This document shows positions 6,252 to 9,075 of a stretch of 9,075 nucleotides of DNA, in pieces. Position 1 is the stretch's first letter. Every line of letters starts with the position of its first letter. Location of the stretch: positions 1 to 9,075 of the forward strand of contig JAKAVX010000072.1 in NCBI GenBank assembly GCA_021827465.1, given 5' to 3'. The notes under the pieces are model-generated. The model ran no database searches and had not been told where the DNA came from. It was given only the letters and a program-made list of their open reading frames with translations. The stretch is from Deltaproteobacteria bacterium. Lineage in GTDB: Bacteria; Desulfobacterota_B; Binatia; Binatales; Binataceae. Made by a program: the position numbers and the translations under genes.

Positions 6252-6380
6252 CCAACGCCTCGTTGCGGGGCGCTACGCTCCGACGTTACATGGCGCGCCA
6301 GGTCCACGCAGCGGGCATTCTCGCCGGGCCGACCTGTCGCCGGAGGGAGCTGTTTTTTTCGCAAAAGAGCTTGAGCGCTC
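6252..6380. other. Convergent intergenic region with attC-like hairpin and a T7 run
   Basis: This 129-base gap separates two convergent genes. At 6269-6283 GGGGCG and CGCTCC pair around a CTA loop. Outer pairs (CGTT with GACG) are separated by a two-base GC bulge. The flanks TAAC (6249-6252) and GTTA (6285-6288) are complementary, reminiscent of a very short integron attC site. A run of seven T on the plus strand (within 6350-6360) follows GC-rich DNA, but no clean stem precedes it. No intrinsic terminator can be called confidently for either gene. Confidence 0.35.
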
Positions 6381-8207
6381 CTACGGCGTTGTTTGCTGCG
6401 CCGCGGCCGCATCGGCAAGCACCCGCTGGAGCAGCGGCGGAAAGCAGAGCCGTAGGGTAAGACACCAGAAGTACAGCGCATCGGGTCCAAAGAACTCGGG
6501 GTAGCTTCGCAGTCCGTGAGCGGTCCCATGTCGCAGGTTCGGCCCGCCGTGGTCGACCAGAAGCGTCTTCAGATCGAAGGTAAGATTCGCGCCAAATATC
6601 TCTTCGAACTTGGGCAGGTACAGGATCTGCTGCAGATGCATCTCCTCTTGGACACCCTCCTGGCTGAGCTTCGAAGGAACGACCCCGCGCTGCAGAAGAA
6701 GGCTCCGGAAGGAATTTTCGACCTGCGGAACAAGTAGGTGCGTGGAAACCAGCAGATTTCCGGTAAGTCCCGCGTGAAGGCCTTCGGCGAAGATCGGGGC
6801 TCGATCCGCCGGGATGAACGGATTATCCGAAACCAATGGCGTCCAATCTGCGAGGCGCATCGGATGCTCTAGGACGATTTGATTGGCTGCAGCGCCGATC
6901 GCGATTGCCGAGAGTCCCCTTAAAAAGGCTAGCTGACGCGCCATGGCGAAGCGGAGAGCGGCTTCGGCCCTGTCTGTCTCGTTTGATAGGGCAGGCGGGG
7001 TTTTCGCGACCGTTTTGCCAAAAGCGTTCATCAGCATGACGGGCCAACTCGACGCCAGCGGTGCCGCTTTCATCACATCGAGCGCCTGCTCTCGGAGGAC
7101 TCTCACATCTGGAGGATTCGCCAGAAGTGCAACTCCCAGCAGCGCCTCAGGAAGCGGCCTCCCGGTCACGCTCGCGATCGTTTTCCGCACAAGCTCCGTC
7201 GCGTCGAACTGCCCGGCTTCGACCCTCTTCAGCTCGCCAACCGACTTCTGCTGCGCTGCGACTAGGCGTGCGTGCAGTTCATCTACGCGGTCCTTCTGCC
7301 CGCCTACTTGACGATGCGCCTGAATTGCCCGCTCCAGACAGTCCGAGATCAGGAGATAACTCGGCGGTGTTCCACCCTCCAAGAGAGCCGCCTTCTTTAC
7401 GTAGGTCTCTGCCGCCGCAACGCGCGCGACGCGCTCCCCCGCGGAATCGCCGGCTCTATGAAGCCATTGGGCCTGCCGCGTCCAAAACTCGCGCGCGGTG
7501 TCAACCGCGTTCTGCGTTTCCGCGCGCTCAGCAGCGTCTTTGGTGATCGACGCGTAGACGACCGGATCGCCAAGATCGAACTCGACGAGCAGATCGATAA
7601 CGCGTGGTGCTAACGGAGCGAGTTGCCGCGTCAGGCTCTGAGCGAGTTGCTCAACGTAGCCCGCTACGTCATTGAACCGCTGCTGGTCATTGATCATCCG
7701 CGCAAGCCGAAGAGCCCTCTCGGCCCGATCAGCGCTATACACGAATATCGACTGCTCCCCGACCTTCGGCGGCTTCTGCTCCAGCCGCCGCGCCGACTCC
7801 AGATACGCGTCAACGGCAAGCTGCGCACATTTGATGTCGCGCTTCTGCACCCAGACCACGTCCGCCACACGTGCACGCATTTCCGGGTCTGCGATGTTAG
7901 GTGCTAGCTGACTCAGAATTCCCAGTTCAGCCTCGCTGAGATGAGTGATCGGCGCCAGCACTTCGCCGCCGATCTGTCCCGGGTCTTGGAAGGGCTCGGT
8001 CGCCGAGTGAGGACGCAGATGGGAAAAGGTCAGCTTGCACAGGAGGCGGAAGACTGCGACGGCCGCGGCATCTCCAGCGGCGGCGGCCTCCGTGCGTTTC
8101 CTTCCGAGCAGCTCAAAGTAATCGAAGCAGGTCGCCCGGGCAGCACCGGCGAGTGCCTGTTCCCATTGGCATCGCTCGAAGTCAGCAGAAGTGACAGCTT
8201 GTTCCAT
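6381..8207 (-). CDS. DUF4209-domain protein with R-x4-H (HEPN-like) motif
   Basis: This is a 608-residue, largely helical, soluble protein. The N-terminal two thirds contain alpha-helical repeats with no catalytic motif I recognise. The C-terminal region matches DUF4209: VENSFRSLLLQRGV, then EEIFGANLTFDLKTLLVDHG, and NLRHGTAHGLRS (557-568). The family's hallmark is RNxxxHG; here it reads RHGTAHG, so Asn is replaced by His560. Arg559 and His564 also fit the R-x4-H pattern of HEPN ribonucleases. DUF4209 has no established biochemical role known to me; an RNase role in abortive infection is inference from the motif and the island context. ATG 8207 has GAGG about 11 bases upstream. Length is in the range of full DUF4209 proteins and no frameshift is seen, so the gene looks intact. 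It is convergent with the nuclease gene. Confidence 0.82.
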   Translation of the reverse strand: MEQAVTSADFERCQWEQALAGAARATCFDYFELLGRKRTEAAAAGDAAAVAVFRLLCKLTFSHLRPHSATEPFQDPGQIGGEVLAPITHLSEAELGILSQLAPNIADPEMRARVADVVWVQKRDIKCAQLAVDAYLESARRLEQKPPKVGEQSIFVYSADRAERALRLARMINDQQRFNDVAGYVEQLAQSLTRQLAPLAPRVIDLLVEFDLGDPVVYASITKDAAERAETQNAVDTAREFWTRQAQWLHRAGDSAGERVARVAAAETYVKKAALLEGGTPPSYLLISDCLERAIQAHRQVGGQKDRVDELHARLVAAQQKSVGELKRVEAGQFDATELVRKTIASVTGRPLPEALLGVALLANPPDVRVLREQALDVMKAAPLASSWPVMLMNAFGKTVAKTPPALSNETDRAEAALRFAMARQLAFLRGLSAIAIGAAANQIVLEHPMRLADWTPLVSDNPFIPADRAPIFAEGLHAGLTGNLLVSTHLLVPQVENSFRSLLLQRGVVPSKLSQEGVQEEMHLQQILYLPKFEEIFGANLTFDLKTLLVDHGGPNLRHGTAHGLRSYPEFFGPDALYFWCLTLRLCFPPLLQRVLADAAAAQQTTP

Positions 8208-8628
8208 TTGCGCGCGATCCTCGGATCCTGCAACCGATAAAAGATACCATGCGCGATCCGGTCGGCACAGGCTTAAACCGCGGTCAAGACCACACCCGAC
8301 TTTGAAACTCAGGAACCAGAGGCCACTGGGAGACCGCAGCTAATGTCTCGCGCCGCGGCGGCCATTGTGAGAGACGCCATTGCGCTGTTAAGGACAGCGC
8401 GCCGGCCTCGTAGCGTTCCAAGAATTTGTGGGGACCTCGCCGGCTAACTTTGAGCATCGCGGCCGCGTGAGCCTTGTCGCCTCGAGCGAAAGCGTTCGTC
8501 CCAAACACGAACTGACGGTCTGCTTCCGCCCGCGAAGTACCGAACGGAACCGTTATGGATCGTGGCGCCTCGCCATGCCTGAGCTCCGGCGGCACCTCGC
8601 ACAGAGACGGTTTTGCGTGCCGCGAAAG
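8208..8628. other. Region without a confident gene; possible decayed ParB-like fragment on minus strand
   Basis: These 421 bases lie between the DUF4209 start and the pyrophosphatase terminator. A minus-strand frame closing at 8284 stays open across the terminator, which argues against it being one intact gene. Its part at 8478-8329 reads AHAAAMLKVSRR, then LERYEAGALSLTAQWRLSQW, which resembles the helix-turn-helix of ParB-like plasmid partition proteins with an internal deletion. No start with a ribosome-binding site is seen. The part next to 8207 should also hold the DUF4209 promoter, but only poor hexamers are visible. Confidence 0.35.
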
Positions 8629-8659
8629 AAAAAGGGCCGGACGAATCGTTCGGCCCTTT
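8624..8659 (-). terminator. Strong Rho-independent terminator after the hppA remnant
   Basis: Arms AAAGGGCCG (8631-8639) and CGGCCCTTT (8651-8659) pair perfectly. Inner pairs G-T, A-T, C-G and G-C extend the stem to 13 base pairs around an AAT triloop (8644-8646). On the minus strand the stem runs into TTTTTCTTT, a good U-tract; the plus strand lacks one. It lies 19 bases after the pyrophosphatase stop codon, as expected for that gene's own terminator. Confidence 0.88.
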
Positions 8660-8678
8660 GCGATGGCCGCGTTTCGGG

Positions 8679-8946
8679 TCAGGCGGCGGCCTTGGCTTCG
8701 GTGCATCCATCCTGCTCTTGAGCAATCGCCCCGCGCTTGGAGAAAGCCGTCGCGATTCCCAAAGCCAGGAGCGCGACAACCACGATAACAATCCGTGCCG
8801 CACCGGGCTCCGTGACCGAGGCCGGGCAGAACGGCGCGGCCGGAATTCCGGCCAGGTTCATCACCTTGATCGTCGGGTTCAGAGCCGGACCCGCCGTATC
8901 CTTGAACGGATCGCCGGCCGCGTCGCCGACGACCGTGGCCCAGGCC
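8679..8946 (-). pseudogene. hppA: C-terminal stub of membrane-bound H+-translocating pyrophosphatase
   Basis: The frame ending at TGA 8681-8679 encodes the last ~89 residues of a membrane pyrophosphatase. It includes the family's C-terminal signature ATVVGDAAGDPFKDTAGPAL and NPTIKVMNLAG, where the Asp and Lys residues belong to the pyrophosphate/Mg site, and a final membrane helix (ARIVIVVVALLALGIATAF) with a short charged tail. Complete enzymes are about 650-800 residues with 15-17 membrane helices that couple pyrophosphate hydrolysis to proton or sodium pumping. Here similarity stops at about 8946. Upstream DNA in all minus frames lacks the expected preceding segment (the AKKYIE region), although the frame stays open to a TTG at 9047. 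It is therefore a 3' stub that has kept its terminator, not an intact gene. A complete copy probably exists, or existed, elsewhere in the genome. Confidence 0.8.
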
Positions 8947-8956
8947 AGGATAAAGG

Positions 8957-8973
8957 CCCGCAACCCTTGCGGG
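8957..8973. repeat. Perfect 7-bp inverted repeat at the edge of the hppA stub
   Basis: CCCGCAA and TTGCGGG pair perfectly around a CCC loop. On the minus strand the stem is followed by CCTTTATCC, a poor U-tract, so it could be a weak terminator. It lies about ten bases outside the point where hppA similarity ends, and could also mark the recombination junction. Confidence 0.45.
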
Positions 8974-9060
8974 ACAGACCCCATTAGACCTATGGAGTCG
9001 GAAAATGAAAGCGGAAATTCCCGTTGATAAATGTTTTCGGAGAGCAAAGGAGGGCTGCTC

Positions 9061-9075
9061 GTGAAAATCAGTACT
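9061..9075 (+). CDS. Start of a plus-strand gene running out of the window
   Basis: AAAGGAGG (9046-9053) precedes GTG 9061 by seven bases, an excellent ribosome-binding site and spacing. Only five codons (V/M-K-I-S-T) are inside the window, so no function can be given. The call rests on the Shine-Dalgarno sequence alone. Confidence 0.4.

Noticed and set aside
8679..9047. Intact small membrane gene starting at TTG 9047
   Set aside because: The region beyond 8946 shows no resemblance to the family and no ribosome-binding site; the recognisable part is only the tail of a much larger pyrophosphatase.
1..9075. CRISPR array, tRNA or rRNA genes, complete insertion sequence
   Set aside because: I saw no regularly spaced long direct repeats, no tRNA-like cloverleaf with CCA end, no rRNA motif and no transposase-like protein.

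Overview
The window is GC-rich bacterial DNA. It falls into two parts: a compact metabolic gene cluster on the minus strand (about 1-4303) and an accessory stretch made largely of gene fragments and defence-type genes (about 4330-8950). F420/FMN-type split-barrel enzymes, crotonase paralogues, an Mrp ATPase and the tail of a membrane pyrophosphatase together suggest a soil or environmental bacterium such as a deltaproteobacterial or Binatota-like lineage. That placement is inference; no rRNA or other marker gene is present.

The metabolic cluster is transcribed right to left. Its order is a small membrane protein with a Cys-x2-Cys-x7-Cys motif (4303-3803), a 3-hydroxyisobutyrate dehydrogenase-family NAD(P)-dependent reductase (3756-2890), two adjacent crotonase-fold enzymes (2855-2052 and 2018-1218), a split-barrel PPOX-type gene broken by an in-frame TAG (1155-736), and the first 215 codons of an Mrp/ApbC Fe-S carrier ATPase (645 to the window edge). 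The first five genes have gaps of only about 33-62 bases, and most have good Shine-Dalgarno sites, so they look like an operon. The theme is oxidation and isomerisation of acyl-CoA or branched-chain hydroxyacid intermediates; the exact pathway cannot be read from the sequence.

The accessory part begins about 30 bases upstream of the membrane-protein start. There a plus-strand fragment encodes the last ~50 residues of an ArdC-like antirestriction protein and nothing of its N-terminal part. It is followed by an intact antitoxin-like gene (4695-5144), which overlaps by four bases a PIN-domain toxin gene cut off after 40 codons (5141-5263). Next are an orphan PD-(D/E)XK nuclease-like gene (5304-6251) and, convergent to it, a 608-residue DUF4209 protein (8207-6381) with an R-x4-H motif resembling HEPN RNases. 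An unassigned region (8208-8628) may hold a decayed ParB-like helix-turn-helix. The right end is a minus-strand stub of the membrane H+-pyrophosphatase C terminus (8946-8679) that keeps a strong intrinsic terminator. A new plus-strand gene appears to start at 9061 behind an excellent ribosome-binding site.

Overall this looks like a decayed mobile or defence island of repeatedly recombined fragments set against a metabolic operon. The two intact large genes in it, the orphan nuclease and the DUF4209 protein, are the best candidates for an undescribed defence function, but nothing in the sequence alone proves they act together.
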